Of a stretch of DNA of 64,000 nt, positions 44,287 to 54,885 are shown piece after piece. The DNA lies in the NCBI GenBank assembly GCA_021397845.1, contig CM038052.1, forward strand, positions 132,251,854 to 132,315,853. Direction: 5' to 3'. Source of the stretch: Areca catechu. Taxonomy: Eukaryota > Streptophyta > Magnoliopsida > Arecales > Arecaceae. Position 1 is the first letter of the stretch; each line of letters begins with the position of its first letter. A program made the translations under genes and the position numbers. The notes below the pieces were generated by a model, which saw only the letters and a program-made list of their open reading frames with translations, was not told the origin of the DNA and did no database searches.

Positions 44287-46096
44287 GTGCGAGCACAAGG
44301 GCCAAAAGAAGTCGACAGGTTGAACCCACATCCTTGTGGATCACCTGTGAGTAAAATCCTGTACCCAAACCCTATTTATCTTGTAAATATTTATTTTAAA
44401 TTTATTATTTGGTTTAGTTAGGGTAAACCCTTTTTACCAATTATAATTAGGGTTTGTTTATTTTGGGATAAAAGCCTTTTTACCCAGTTGAGTCGAAACC
44501 CCAATTGAGTAAAACCCTAATTACCCAATTGGGGTTTAATGATCTAGTTTGAGTTAGCCCTTTTTACCAACTTTAATTGAGTTTATTTTGAAAGCCTAAT
44601 TAAGTATGTTGGTTCAATTAGTTATCAGATGGTTAGTGATTTGGTTTGAGTCCGGTAAAAAATTAGTTATTGAGCCGTGTATTATAAGGGAGACCCAATT
44701 GATAACCCATGTGCATCCATGTGCATCCAATTAAATATCAATGTGCATCCAAGACAACCTATGTGCTAGTCCAAGCCACAACCTCTTTTAGGTGCCACCT
44801 TTCAAAGGATTTGGACATCACCATATGACATTTGGACAACACCATTTGGACATTTTATTTTGGGACAAGAAAACATGCCATATCACTTATGTTTGGACAA
44901 GCAACATCACCACATGGCAAGGCTCTTGGTTGGCCCATGAGAAGAAGTTTTAGGCACCACTTAAAATTAAGATAAGTAAAGTAGAAGGACTCCTAAGTTG
45001 GCACCCTCCCACATAAAATTCCATGACAAATCCAAAGTCAGCCACTCTTCCAAGGAGCTTCTTCTTGTCACCCACTTCAAGGAGAGTCCCAGGTTAAATT
45101 GCTCACTTAAGGGAGGAAGGTTTGATGGGTTTCTACTCCTAGCATTTCACTCAAACAAGTTACTATTGCTCAAGCTTCAAGAACTCAAGAGTTTTATCAG
45201 AACTCTTAAGTCTTCCCCTATCCAAACTGAAGAGTCCAAGCACATGCAGAAGGCTACATTATCAAGACTCCTAAGTCCAATCATCATGACCAACCAAGGA
45301 AACAAACATGGCCCTTCATCAAAGTTCATCTCCATCTTAATCTTGGCGCCAACATTGGATAAGAGTCCTATTCAATCCATCAAGCAGGAGTCCATGCTAT
45401 TTAAATCTAAATTCTACAGTTGTAGTTCAAAGGAAACAAAAGTTTTATATTGAGTCCCTTACTTCACTGGTTGGAGATCTATAAATGCCCCACCAGCCCC
45501 TATAATTCATGAAATTATTATTAAAATACAACAAAATTTTGCTAAATTTTTCCTTTACTGTGTGCATCGTGGGGTGTGAGGCCCTTCATTTGTTCCTTTG
45601 GAGCATCCGGGGTGTGAGGCCCTATTTATCCAAGCTATCAAGAATCCAAATCCACCATTCCTAAACCCTTCTTTCTTTCATTCTTTCCTTTCATTTGTTG
45701 CTTCCTAATTCGTATTTCTTTGTGAGGTGTAGGTGATCAAGAATTGAAGCCAGAGTTTCTTGCCTCCAAACCAGCATTGCATGGAAAATCGGAGCCCGAA
45801 AGCAAGATCTCGTAATCCTGTCTCTATAATCTTGAGAGCCCTTCCTGATCTACATCGAGAGAGAGATCTATGTTGGTACAACTGAACCTTTCTCTTCTCA
45901 TACGTTGAATAGATCCTAGTTTATGGTAGTTTCCCAACCACTAGGTCCTGCTTTTAAATTGCTTTATAGGTTTACTTGTGCGGGTAATAGACTTATTAGT
46001 TTCCTTTACTTTCCTTTGAGCTCTCCTTTAAAATCTAAAAAATATAAAAAAATTAGTTTCTAATTATTTATTTAATTATTTATTTATCCTGCATCA
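44287..46096 (+). repeat. GYP-B 3' LTR (1,810 bp)
   Basis: Starts TGGTGCGAGCAC and ends CCTGCATCA; copy of the interrupted 5' LTR. A 151-codon open frame (44998-45453) has no match in the 5' LTR frame and is not a gene. Confidence 0.93.
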
Positions 46097-46938
46097 AATA
46101 TTAAACAAGGGGCACCCAAGTCTGGATTTAATCTCTTGAAATTCGAATTCTTGGATGCTTGGCCGACCTTGCTTTGGTGGATGAGCTTGATTTGGGGAAT
46201 GTTGTCTTCTTGATTCAAGGTGGCGCCCAATGACTTTATTTTCTTCCATGGCCGACCATGACTCTTGGGAAGAAGGCTTGATATGGGGGCTTGAAGAAAG
46301 GAACATGTCTTGAAAAATCATGGGATGCTTCAACCTTCCATGGCCGACCAAGTTTTTTTGGAAAAGAGTTTGATGTGGGGGCTTGAAGGAAGGAACATGT
46401 CTTCAAAATTAATGGGATGCTTCAACCTTCCTTGGCCGACCAAGCTTCTTTGGAAAAGAGCTTGATGTGGGGAGTAGGATGGGGAATTTGTTGGCTCGAA
46501 GCATGGACGTCCAACAAGCATTGACTTTGAATCCCTCCATTCTCTCTTGGCACCTAAGTGTCTTGGTGAGGTGGCGCCTCTTCATGCCACATGGCACTGA
46601 TGAAGTGGCACTCCAAGCATTGAAATGGTGATCCAACTTGGCATGGGGAAGATGGCTTGATCCATCAACTGGGCTTGACTCAAATGTCCACTCCAGCTTG
46701 AGCTCAATCATCAAGTAGACTTAGGCTTGAACCAATACAGCTAAATATAGGACCCATTGACCTAGCTTGACCAAATTGACCAAGGTACAAGGCTAAAACA
46801 AAAATTGAAACTAAGTACATGACTCAAAATTAAAATGCTTAGGTTTGAAGCCTTATTACAGGACCCAACAAATTAAAACCCTAATCAGAGATCCATAGAG
46901 GGTTGAGGAGCCTCTATCTAATCTCGGTGCCCACACTA
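46097..46938 (-). repeat. GYP-A 5' LTR, right part
   Basis: Continues the LTR cut at 28802, matching 23786-24627. Includes the ~92-bp tandem repeats (46244-46470). Ends GGTGCCCACACTA, then ATACC. Confidence 0.92.
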
Positions 46939-47574
46939 ATACCCTGTCTTTTTCAGGTGATCTGTGAAGCCATCAATCAAGATGGGCCTTCCGGCCACCT
47001 CCGCCACCGCCATTATCGATGCCAACTTCCAAAATTCCAGTGAAAGCCCTGGCAGTCTCATCCACACAACTACCTTTTGAATGCTCCTCTACTCCAGCAA
47101 TAATTCAGGTTCCCAATTGTCCGTCACCAGCAACTGACCTCTAGCAAATCATGGGCCTCCATTATGAATAAAGGTGCACTCCCTTTCCATCCATAATCGG
47201 ACCACCAGGTGATCTTCTGCTAGTGGAATAACCTCCAGCTCATACGAGAGGTTTGCCTTCAACTAGATGTCCCTTGCCACAGCTTTCGTTGACACCCACC
47301 TTCTCAAACTCCGAACCACCACCGCCAGCCCAAACCATTCCTTCCTCATCTCCTTGAGCTCCATCTCCGGCAGCTCAAGGACTTGAGTAAAGTATGCCTA
47401 CAAAAGCTCAAGATCGTCCACTGGTAGCTTTGGTGAGGTCCAAAGGGAGCCCCTCACCGACCCCTGAACGATCTTCGCCCACGTGCGCTTGCCATCACCA
47501 GAGCTTTGCTTTGCCTTTCCCACCTTCCCACTCCTTTCGCCATCACCCGAACTTGGTCCCCCTCCTTCTGCCAT
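46939..47574 (-). pseudogene. LINE ORF1, N-terminal part (DUF4283-like)
   Basis: The start is placed at the ATG at 47574 (MAEGGGPSSGDGERSGK), followed by KRTWAKIVQGSV, LEVIPLAEDHLVVRLWMERE, HNGGPWFARGQLLV, VVWMRLPGLSLEFW and DGFTDHLKKTGY. This is the DUF4283/L1 ORF1 RNA-binding fold. At 46939 it meets GYP-A. On the other side, at 22988, the frame continues AHVKMELDY, so the two parts join without a shift once one TSD copy is removed. One stop is seen near 47270. Confidence 0.85.
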
Positions 47575-48349
47575 GGATTTCCGAGGTAGCTTAAGGCACA
47601 CGGAAACCAACCCAACTTGTTGGTGTCCCTAACCCACTAGGGAAATTAACGTTCTACTCAATTTTAATTAACGGGCTGGGATCGATATGCTGGTTGGTGA
47701 TTTTTGGGCTAGGGACAGGTGATGAAACCCTGACCCTATGTCAAATTGATGCCCTTGATTTGAATTCTCATGAGATGAATGAAATGCAACGGTGCTGCAG
47801 AAGTGTGTTGCAGTTTGAAAGTGGTGTGGAAAACATGATGAAAAAATGTTCAAAAATTCTGAAAAATTCACAGAGGATTCTTAACTTATATGTTTCAATT
47901 TATTTGAAAGGAATTTTAAAACTAAAATCTGTACTACTCTAAGAAGATCCTACAAATGAAGATAAATAAAAAGGATAGAACAGAACCCTAATGACAATGT
48001 CGAACTGCAGAAATTTTAATTTTTTATAATTTTTTTCTGATGATAAAATTTAATATGGTGATAATTGGCTTAAAATGGAACAAGAAAAAAAATATTTAAA
48101 TAAAAAATTAGTGACTTGCCTTTGGAGCTGCAGACGGATTACAGTAAATAGATGCACATTTTAGAAAACAGAACCTAATCAAACAAGTGCAATGGCTTAC
48201 CCAAACATCAATCTAAAAAATTCACGTCCAGCCAGGAGCTCATTATTCCCATGGGTCATGACAGTGTACTGGAGTACACCCGCTCAGGAGGCGTGAATTT
48301 TAGATCTTGCTTGGATTTAAAGAGAACTATTCTACCCTAATGCAACCAT

Positions 48350-48361
48350 GCTCTGATACCA
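48350..48361 (-). other. Primer binding site of GYP-F
   Basis: Plus GCTCTGATACCA, three bases from the LTR. Confidence 0.9.
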
Positions 48362-48364
48362 ATT

Positions 48365-49660
48365 TGATGCGGCACGATGATGAGAATGCAATCTAAATGA
48401 TGAATTGAGAAATGAGAGCAATGAAGCCTATTAACAGGTACTAAATTTTAGATCAAAAGTATTAAGGTAAAGCTATGGAAGGAGCACGGAAATTTGGAAC
48501 TTATGCCGCGATGTAGTTATTTAAATTCTAGAGAAGATTAAGGCTAATGATTATGGAATCTAAACCTAGGAAAACTGTCTTCAATAACCCAGACTTAAGA
48601 ATATTAGAAGGGAATTGTTACCATGATGAGTACTCCTTGTTGGTGTAGATTCGTTGAAGCAATCAAATAAACAAGCCCTGGATGAAAAGATGACTCTTCC
48701 ATCGAAACAAGTTCTCACCATACTTGATCTGATGGCAATGACCCCTTCTTGAACTCCGGATCGTAGAAGGAACCCTGCGCAATGAAGGAATTAGGACTAG
48801 GCTGATTTGAAGGAATACCAAATCAAAGTAGGAGGAAGGAATTAAGAAAACAAGTGGTCGTTGAGGGAAGATGGGATCCTTGGAGAAGTCGTTGGCTTGG
48901 GAGGTAGAAGATCACATGCCAAGATTGAAACACAACCACACTACAAAACACTTGCTTCATAAAAAAACTACTCCTTGTTTCATCATCCAAAAGCTCCTTT
49001 ACCATGGGCGTACAAGAGGCTTTTATTGGCCTTTCAATCAATTTGAAATTCCCCATATCATGGAGAAATATTATGGGGGGTTACATGAAATGTGGAGGAT
49101 TTGGTGGAGGGTTACATGGAATATGGAGGATTTGGTGGAGGGTTACATGGAATGTGGAGGATTTGAATCCTTGGTCCCCACTTGAAGTTGGCGCCTCTTG
49201 GTGATTACTTGGCAAGGTGAGGTCCCCACTTTGAAGTTGTTTTGATGTGGCACCACTTGGTGATGACTTGGGAAAGTGAGTTGGCATGGCGAGGTGGTTT
49301 CCAAATCCAATGATGTGGCAAGGTGAAATGGCATGGTGACATGGCGCATCCTTCTCCATGGCACCCCTGGAGATGACTTGGCAAAAAGGTGATGTGGCAT
49401 TCTTTGGTGATGAGTTGGCATAGGTGGTCCATGATGATGTGGCACTCCAAGTAAAGCTGGTCTGGCCCAATTTCAAGTAGCTCTTGAACTTGACTCAGTA
49501 TAAAGCCTAATTGACTCTAATTGAACTTTAAAACCCCAAAAGAAAATAAAACAGGACTCAATAAACATACAGGACTCATACGAGACTTGAGTTCCTAGTC
49601 TCAATCCATAAAGAACTTGGTATTAGTTGAAGCTTCTTTCTGAACCTGGTGCCCCCACCA
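48365..49660 (-). repeat. GYP-F 5' LTR (1,296 bp)
   Basis: Same terminal pattern as the GYP-A, C and D LTRs but shorter. Contains a triplicated ~32-bp unit at 49079-49166. Confidence 0.85.
49079..49166. repeat. Three ~32-bp tandem units in GYP-F LTR
   Basis: GGTTACATG-AAT-TGGAGGATTTG with GTGGAG spacers, three times, nearly identical. Followed by looser GGTGATGACTTGGCA-like repeats to 49450. Confidence 0.85.
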
Positions 49661-49777
49661 CGAGATGTCATGGCGCCATGTAGGATGCGTAAGTGGGCCC
49701 TGAGTTGACTTGGATTCTTTCCCTACTTGCTTCCAAGGAGTCTAAATTTTAAGACCCACTCTTGCAATGGACCCATG
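49661..49777. other. Short unassigned spacer
   Basis: 117 bp between the GYP-F LTR and the COP-G LTR. No repeat or gene recognised. Confidence 0.5.
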
Positions 49778-52114
49778 TGAAAGAAAATGATGCAGGTGGT
49801 TTAACATGATCCTACACTAGGCATGCAAACAGCTGCGGAGCAGAATGGATTTTAAAACATTTAAAAAATTCGCACAGCGAAAATCTGTTCGCCCAGAAAC
49901 TAATCTAATTCTAGTAGCAAATAGGCATATATGATGATATAAAATATTTGCAAAATATTTGAATTAAAAATTCAATTCATGCATGATTAAAAAACAATTT
50001 TTCATACTTATTCCGGCTGGAATAACTCTAGGATAAGCTGGAATAGGCTGGAATAGCTGGAATAAAACTATTCCAGCTTCTTCTTCCTTGGGCTGAAAAC
50101 AAACTCTATTTTGGCTTGAAAAATGGCATCAGAACAACACCTTTCGGACCTCCGTTGCTCTTAATTTCAGCAACGGCAACTTGGACAAGAGTTCTTCGAT
50201 CTCCAATCGAAAGCTGCAAGAAAATGTTAGCCAAAAATTACAAAAATTCACCAAAGTCTGCTACCAGATTTTCTGTAGCAGAACTAGGCAGCAGGCTTTG
50301 GCCTTTGTTTTGGAGCAGCTGGAGTGGTCCCGGCTTGCGTGGTTTGCTCGCAGGAGTAGAAGTATACTCCCTCTAGAGTGGAGACTCACCAGGGGCTCTC
50401 CGATCCCTCTCCACACGCGGTGCTAGCTGCTGGAAGATGATACACGGTCATAGTGGACTGTAGTAATACTCCTTTGATGCAGTGCAGGTTTGAGCACAAT
50501 ATAGAAGAAGGAATTAGCCCTTGTTCCTCTCTCTCACACACCCCAAAACCCAGCTTCAAGTGCACTCTAAATGGGAGAATGGATCAAGCCTCAAAGCCTC
50601 TCAAACGGAAGAACACTTGGGGTGTTCTTTCTCTTCTCACGGTGAAAGAACCCGCCCTTTAAACAAGGGTCTAGCTGGGGTTTAAATAAGGCAACAATGA
50701 GGAAGAGGAATAGGCTGGGAAATGAAGAGGTCTCGGCTGCATTACACCAATTAAACCAGGCAGTAAAATGAGAGTAAAGATGACGGGTGGAGGGAGGAGA
50801 CAAGGCGCCCATTGGCCTTCAACCGGTGGGAGGCTTGGTCTTCAATCGGTCTCTTTGTTTCTTCCAGCAACGTGTAAACGAAACCATTTACACGGTGAAA
50901 TAAAATGCCGGTTCAAAATCGATTCAAGCAAAAAAGGTTCAATCCCATTAAAAACCAACGGTGGTTCAATCTAATTGAACCGCTCCGAGCCCAAAAAATT
51001 GGTTCAATTGGTTCACAACCAATTGGAGGCCGAAACAAACTCTAAATCAGTTCAAAACTGATTCAGAAAAATCATGGCACAGTCCTGGTCAGCCCGGAAC
51101 AATTTCTGGTTGACACAGACAAGGGCAAGAAGGGGAAAAGAGTGCTCAAAAGAAATACCGTGACCATAAAATCGAGATGATTCCTAATCATAATCGGTAT
51201 CCGGATCAGAGAGTAATCCTCTGTGGCGAGTGACCTCATAGGTTCGAGCCTAAACGGTAGCACCAGAACAATTCTAGTACCAGCACAAGAAACCATCTAG
51301 CAATGGGTCCCGGCATCCGGATAGGTCGAAGATGCGGGAGCAAACTATCGAACCTCTGGCATATGGTTACCGTATAATTCATCCCTTTGACTCTAATGCT
51401 CAGGATGACTGAGATTGGGCTGCCAACCCAGACAGAGTCAGTCCACTACGTGTCTCAAACCTCGCAAGCCCAGTGACTCTTCACTAGGACTACCCCGGTC
51501 GAGGATTTGCTAAATTGAGATACTACGAGACATTCAATCCAAACTGTTGGACAGGTCAATTCCATCTTGGTCCATCACTGCTCCACAAGTACTTGCCTGT
51601 ACCCAGAAACCTTCCGTCACTGGATTAAAAAATCCGGGTAGTCGGCACCAAAGCACAGGGAGTTGCTTGCAAGCTACTGTGTTGACCACAGGTCAGAGGG
51701 ACACATATACCCATATCCAATCATGAGTATCCCTTTGGCAGAAAGGGGCTGCATGGAGTCACGTTCAATAAGATATCACATATCCCACTTGTAGATCACA
51801 TCAGTGTCACCACACTCATTTGGTCAAGAGGACAACAAATGATGTGAACTACAACAACCTATACTTGATATATTGCCGTCCAGTATAATATATCCTTTGG
51901 TTGTGATCAGATTTTAAGGACCACTCGATACATCCTCTCTGTATCGAAGTCAGTGTAGTCCTAAGGACTTCATCACATGGAAAGAGTTCATTTCAATGAA
52001 ATATAAAAGTGATGAGCTGCCAAAAAATATATTTTATTAATTCAAAGAAAGAGTACAATACTGAGCTAACCGCCTACAACCCAGGCGATTGGCTTTGGGA
52101 CACAATTCCCAACA
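49778..52114 (-). repeat. COP-G 3' LTR (2,337 bp)
   Basis: The minus strand reads TGTTGGGAATTGTGTCCCAAAG to TTTCTTTCA. The same family as LTR-J (60849-63228), which lies in the opposite orientation. Contains several GCTGGAATA units at 50020-50085 and a TATA-like TTATTTAAAC (50690-50681, minus). Confidence 0.88.
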
Positions 52115-52135
52115 ACTCCTACTTGTACTAAAGCT
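52115..52135 (-). other. Polypurine tract of COP-G
   Basis: Minus strand GCTTTAGTACAAGTAGGAGT just upstream of the 3' LTR, close to the COP-E tract. Confidence 0.7.
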
Positions 52136-52139
52136 AATC

Positions 52140-52512
52140 AGAAGAGTATCTAATACCCATTTCCCATTTACAATAGTCAAACTCTTTTATTCGAGGGCTT
52201 TAGTGAAGGGGTAGGCCAGATTTTCATTTCCATCGATCTTCAGAAGAAGATGTCGCCTCGTTCTATGATCTCTCGTACGAGGTGGTATCACCGCAGTATG
52301 TGCTTGGTGCGGTGATGAGCTTTAGGCTCCTTAGATTGAGCAATGGCTCCAGTGCTATCACAATACATCGGAACAGGACCATCTAGGGAAGGTGCCACCC
52401 CTAGCTCTCCAAGGAACTTTCGCAACCACACAGCTTCCTTTGCTGCATCTGATGCTGCAATGAATTCTGCTTTGCATACCGAGTCTACAACAGTTGCTTG
52501 CTTGGAACTTTT
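52140..52512 (-). pseudogene. COP-G RNase H, C-terminal part
   Basis: After an in-frame stop (a Trp codon position before KSSKQATVVDS), the frame continues AEFIAASDAAKEAVWLRKFL, PVPMYCDSTGAIAQSKEPKA and HHRTKHILR, then decays. This completes the copia RNase H begun in the ORF above. Confidence 0.85.
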
Positions 52513-53973
52513 CTAGCAGATCGCTCCTCCATTCAAGGTAAATACAAACCTTGACACACTCTTGCTATCATCTCTATCCGACTGGAAACTGGAGTCAGAG
52601 TACCCCAAAAGTTTCAAGTCAGGTTCCGCATAAATCAGCCATTGATCTTTAGTATTTCTCAAATACTTAAAGATGGACTTAACCACCTTCCAATGCACCT
52701 CACCTGGGTCAGACTGGTATCTGCTCACTACTCCTAGTGAGTATGCCACGTCTAGTCTAGTACAAGTCATAGCATACATGATAGAGCCTACTACAGAAGC
52801 ATAAGGTACTCTACTCATGCGCTCTCTTTCCTCAGGAGTTGTCACACAATCCTTCTTGGAAAGAGTAATTCCAGAACCTATCGGGAGATAGCCTTTCTTG
52901 CAATTTTCAATGCTTAACCGTTTTAGCATGGTGTCAATGTACATAGACTGGGACAATCCCAAAAGCTTCTTAGATCTATCTCTATAGATCTTCATACCTA
53001 GTATGTAAGAAGCTTCACCCAAGTCCTTCATGGAGAACTGAGATGATAACCAGACCTTTATTCCTTGTAATGCTGCGACATCATTCCCGATTAAGAGAAT
53101 GTCATCAACATACAGTACTAGGAATACAATCACAGAACCATTAACCCATTTATAGATGCATGGCTCTTCTCCATTCCTAACGAAGCCATACGATTTCATA
53201 CACCTATCAAACCATAAGTTCCAACTTCGAGACGCTTGCTTGAGTCCATAGATGGACCTCTGCAACTTACATACTTTTGATTCATCTGTGGATGTGAACC
53301 CTTCAGGCTGTATCATATACACCTCCTCTTCCAGCTCCCCATTAAGGAAAGCGGTTCGGACATCCATCTGCCAGATCTCGTAATCAAAATATGCTGCCAA
53401 AGCAAGCATGATCCGAATGGACTTGAGCATTGCCACAGGGGAGAAAATCTCCTCATAATCGATACCATATCGCTGACGATACCCCTTGGCAACTAGATGG
53501 GCTTTATAGGTCTCTACCTTCCCATCTGCGCCCCTTTTCCTCTTGAAGATCCATTTACACCCGATGGGTTTTATTCCTTCAGGTGGATCAACCAATGTCC
53601 AAGCATTGTTGATTTCCATGGACTCCATTTCGGATCGCATGGCTCCAAGCCATGCCTCAGAGTCTGATCTCTGAAGTGCATCCATATAGGTGATCGGATC
53701 CTCATTATTCTCATCGAGCTCAATGGGATCGCTGTCCCGGACCAAGAAACCATAGTATCTGTCCGGCTGATGCGGTATTCTACTAGATCTCCTAATGGGT
53801 TCTGGGTGTGATTCAATCACAACCGGTTCTACGATGTCCTTAGAGTGTGCAGGTTCTTCTATTGGCTGAACATCATCAAGTTCAATCTTAGAGGCTATAG
53901 TTCCTTCTCCAAGGAACTCCTTTTCCAAAAAGATAGCTTTAAGAGCAACGAACACCTTTTGTTCATTCTCCAA
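52513..53973 (-). CDS. COP-G reverse transcriptase ORF (486 codons)
   Basis: The longest open frame in the window. Residues 1-120 are the IN C-terminal tail (FLEKEFLGEGTIASKIELDD, then RRSSRIPHQPDRYYGFL). RT runs about 124-366, with WTLVDPPEGIKPIGCKWIFK, YEIWQMDVRTAFLNGELEEE, IYGLKQASRSW, catalytic YVDD at 288-291 and FSMKDLGEASYILGMKIYRD. RNase H begins at about 455 with YSDSSFQSDRDDS. All RT motifs look intact, but it is bounded by stops on both sides (PK, stop, TK at 53992; a stop after GGAIC), so the polyprotein cannot be made whole. Confidence 0.9.
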   Translation of the reverse strand: MENEQKVFVALKAIFLEKEFLGEGTIASKIELDDVQPIEEPAHSKDIVEPVVIESHPEPIRRSSRIPHQPDRYYGFLVRDSDPIELDENNEDPITYMDALQRSDSEAWLGAMRSEMESMEINNAWTLVDPPEGIKPIGCKWIFKRKRGADGKVETYKAHLVAKGYRQRYGIDYEEIFSPVAMLKSIRIMLALAAYFDYEIWQMDVRTAFLNGELEEEVYMIQPEGFTSTDESKVCKLQRSIYGLKQASRSWNLWFDRCMKSYGFVRNGEEPCIYKWVNGSVIVFLVLYVDDILLIGNDVAALQGIKVWLSSQFSMKDLGEASYILGMKIYRDRSKKLLGLSQSMYIDTMLKRLSIENCKKGYLPIGSGITLSKKDCVTTPEERERMSRVPYASVVGSIMYAMTCTRLDVAYSLGVVSRYQSDPGEVHWKVVKSIFKYLRNTKDQWLIYAEPDLKLLGYSDSSFQSDRDDSKSVSRFVFTLNGGAIC

Positions 53974-54885
53974 GTAGAAGAAAAACCCTTTGGTTTACTT
54001 AGGATAACCAATGAATAAACACCGATCAGACCTAGGACCAAGTTTGTCTAAGTCTAAATGCTTTACGTAAGCCGGACAACCCCAGACCCGAAGGTGTGAG
54101 ATTGAGGGTTTACATCCATTCCACATCTCATACGGAGTGGAGACAACAGATTTACTTGGAACATCATTTAACAAGTAATAGGCTGTCTGAAGTAAATATC
54201 CCCAAAAGGATAGCGGTAGAGTTGCAAAGCCCATCATGGATCGAACCATGTCCAACATGGTTCGATTCCTCCTTTCGGATACACCATTCAACTATGGTGT
54301 TCCTGGAGGAGTCCACTGAGAAAGAATTCCATTTCTCAAGATATGTCAAAAATTCACAGATAAGTATTCACCACCTCGATCAGATCGAAGGGTTTTAATA
54401 CTTTTTCCAGTTTACTTTTCTACTTCATTACGGTATCGTTTGAACATTTCAAACGACTCAGACTTATGTCTCATTAAGAAGACATAACTGAACCTTGAAA
54501 AGTCGTCTATAAAAGTAATAAAATATTTGTATCCTCCTCTGGCACTAACTGACATCGGTCCACATACATCAGTATGTATTAGACTTGGAAGTTCTGTAGC
54601 TCGTTCACCTTTTCCAGTAAAAGGTGACTTGGTCATTTTACCAAGTAAACATGATTCACAAGTGGACAGTGATTCAGAATCACTGACCTCGAGGAGTCCA
54701 TCTCCTCGCATCTTGTTTATCCTATTTTGGTTAATATGACCTAGCCTACAGTGCCAAAGATACAAATCGTTGACATTATCTAATCTTGGGCGTTTGCTAG
54801 AAGTGTACATTACACTAACAAGCCTTGATAGTACGTATATGCCATTATTTAATCTAGCTTTCATTATAACAGAGTTATTCAAAAT
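53974..54885 (-). pseudogene. COP-G integrase
   Basis: Frame 54882-54412 has the HHCC finger (YLWHCRLGHINQNRINKM, then CESCLLGKM), IHTDVCGPM and FITFIDDFSRFSYVFLM. A damaged stretch at 54411-54292 should hold the second Asp. Frame 54291-53995 has NGVSERRNRTMLDMVRSMMG with the catalytic Glu, STPYEMWNG and DRCLFIGYPK. Frame breaks near 54410 and 54300 inactivate it. Confidence 0.9.

Larger units (their letters stand above)
28803..46096 (+). mobile_element. GYP-B: chromovirus, full-length but decayed
   Basis: Plus-strand Ty3/gypsy element inside the GYP-A 5' LTR; its own length is about 9.4 kb. The 5' LTR is 28803-30351 plus 38236-38519, interrupted by LTR-C; the 3' LTR is 44287-46096. Both start TGGTGCG-GCAC and end CATCA. 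The flanks share AATA (28799-28802 and 46097-46100; ambiguous 4-5 bp TSD). PBS is at 38524-38535. The internal order is leader, gag, PR, RT, RNase H, IN, chromodomain. Stops and frameshifts occur in every domain. It is the only gypsy element here with a whole pol. Confidence 0.93.
22989..46938 (-). mobile_element. GYP-A: non-autonomous chromovirus-like gypsy element
   Basis: The element's own length is about 6.65 kb once the GYP-B complex is removed. The left LTR is 22989-24627; the right LTR is 28003-28802 plus 46097-46938 (about 1,640 bp each). Internal 24628-28002 in sense order: PBS, leader, gag, acidic linker, an orphan ORF and a chromodomain end. Protease, RT, RNase H, integrase core and a zinc knuckle were not found. 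It must have relied on enzymes from a relative such as GYP-B. It sits in LINE ORF1. Confidence 0.92.
6842..47590 (-). mobile_element. L1-type LINE, split in three by insertions
   Basis: One non-LTR retrotransposon on the minus strand, in pieces 6842-11958, 22384-22988 and 46939-about 47590, roughly 6.4 kb in total. In sense order it has ORF1 (DUF4283-like domain, zinc knuckle), ORF2 (APE endonuclease, reverse transcriptase, zf-RVT, RNase H) and a short 3' UTR ending in TTCATC plus poly-A. The two interrupting elements are flanked by CGACC/CGACC and ATACT/ATACC duplications, and ORF1 resumes in frame across the second. Multiple stops and frameshifts show it is inactive. The 5' end abuts GYP-F leader sequence at about 47590, with no TSD matching the 3' flank at 6827-6841. 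Confidence 0.9.
47591..49660 (-). mobile_element. GYP-F: truncated gypsy element (leader and 5' LTR)
   Basis: The LTR is 48365-49660 (TGATGCGGCACG to GGTGCCCCCACCA), with PBS GCTCTGATACCA at 48350-48361 and leader 47591-48349. The leader has GTTGGTGTCCCTAACCCACTAG and TTTTTGGGCTAGGGACAGG, shared with GYP-D. Gag, pol and the 3' LTR are missing. The leader fuses directly to LINE ORF1 at about 47590. Confidence 0.85.

Noticed and set aside
44998..45453. 151-codon frame in GYP-B 3' LTR
   Set aside because: The frame is not kept in the 5' LTR copy; LTR DNA.
49741..49745. TCTAA as left TSD partner of the COP-H right flank (60529-60533)
   Set aside because: It is not next to an LTR end (the COP-G LTR starts at 49778), so the match is probably chance.
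51072..51296. MVSCAGTRIV frame, also at 61671-61901
   Set aside because: Similarity is explained by the two LTRs being of one family. Indels and changes do not show protein-level constraint that I can judge.
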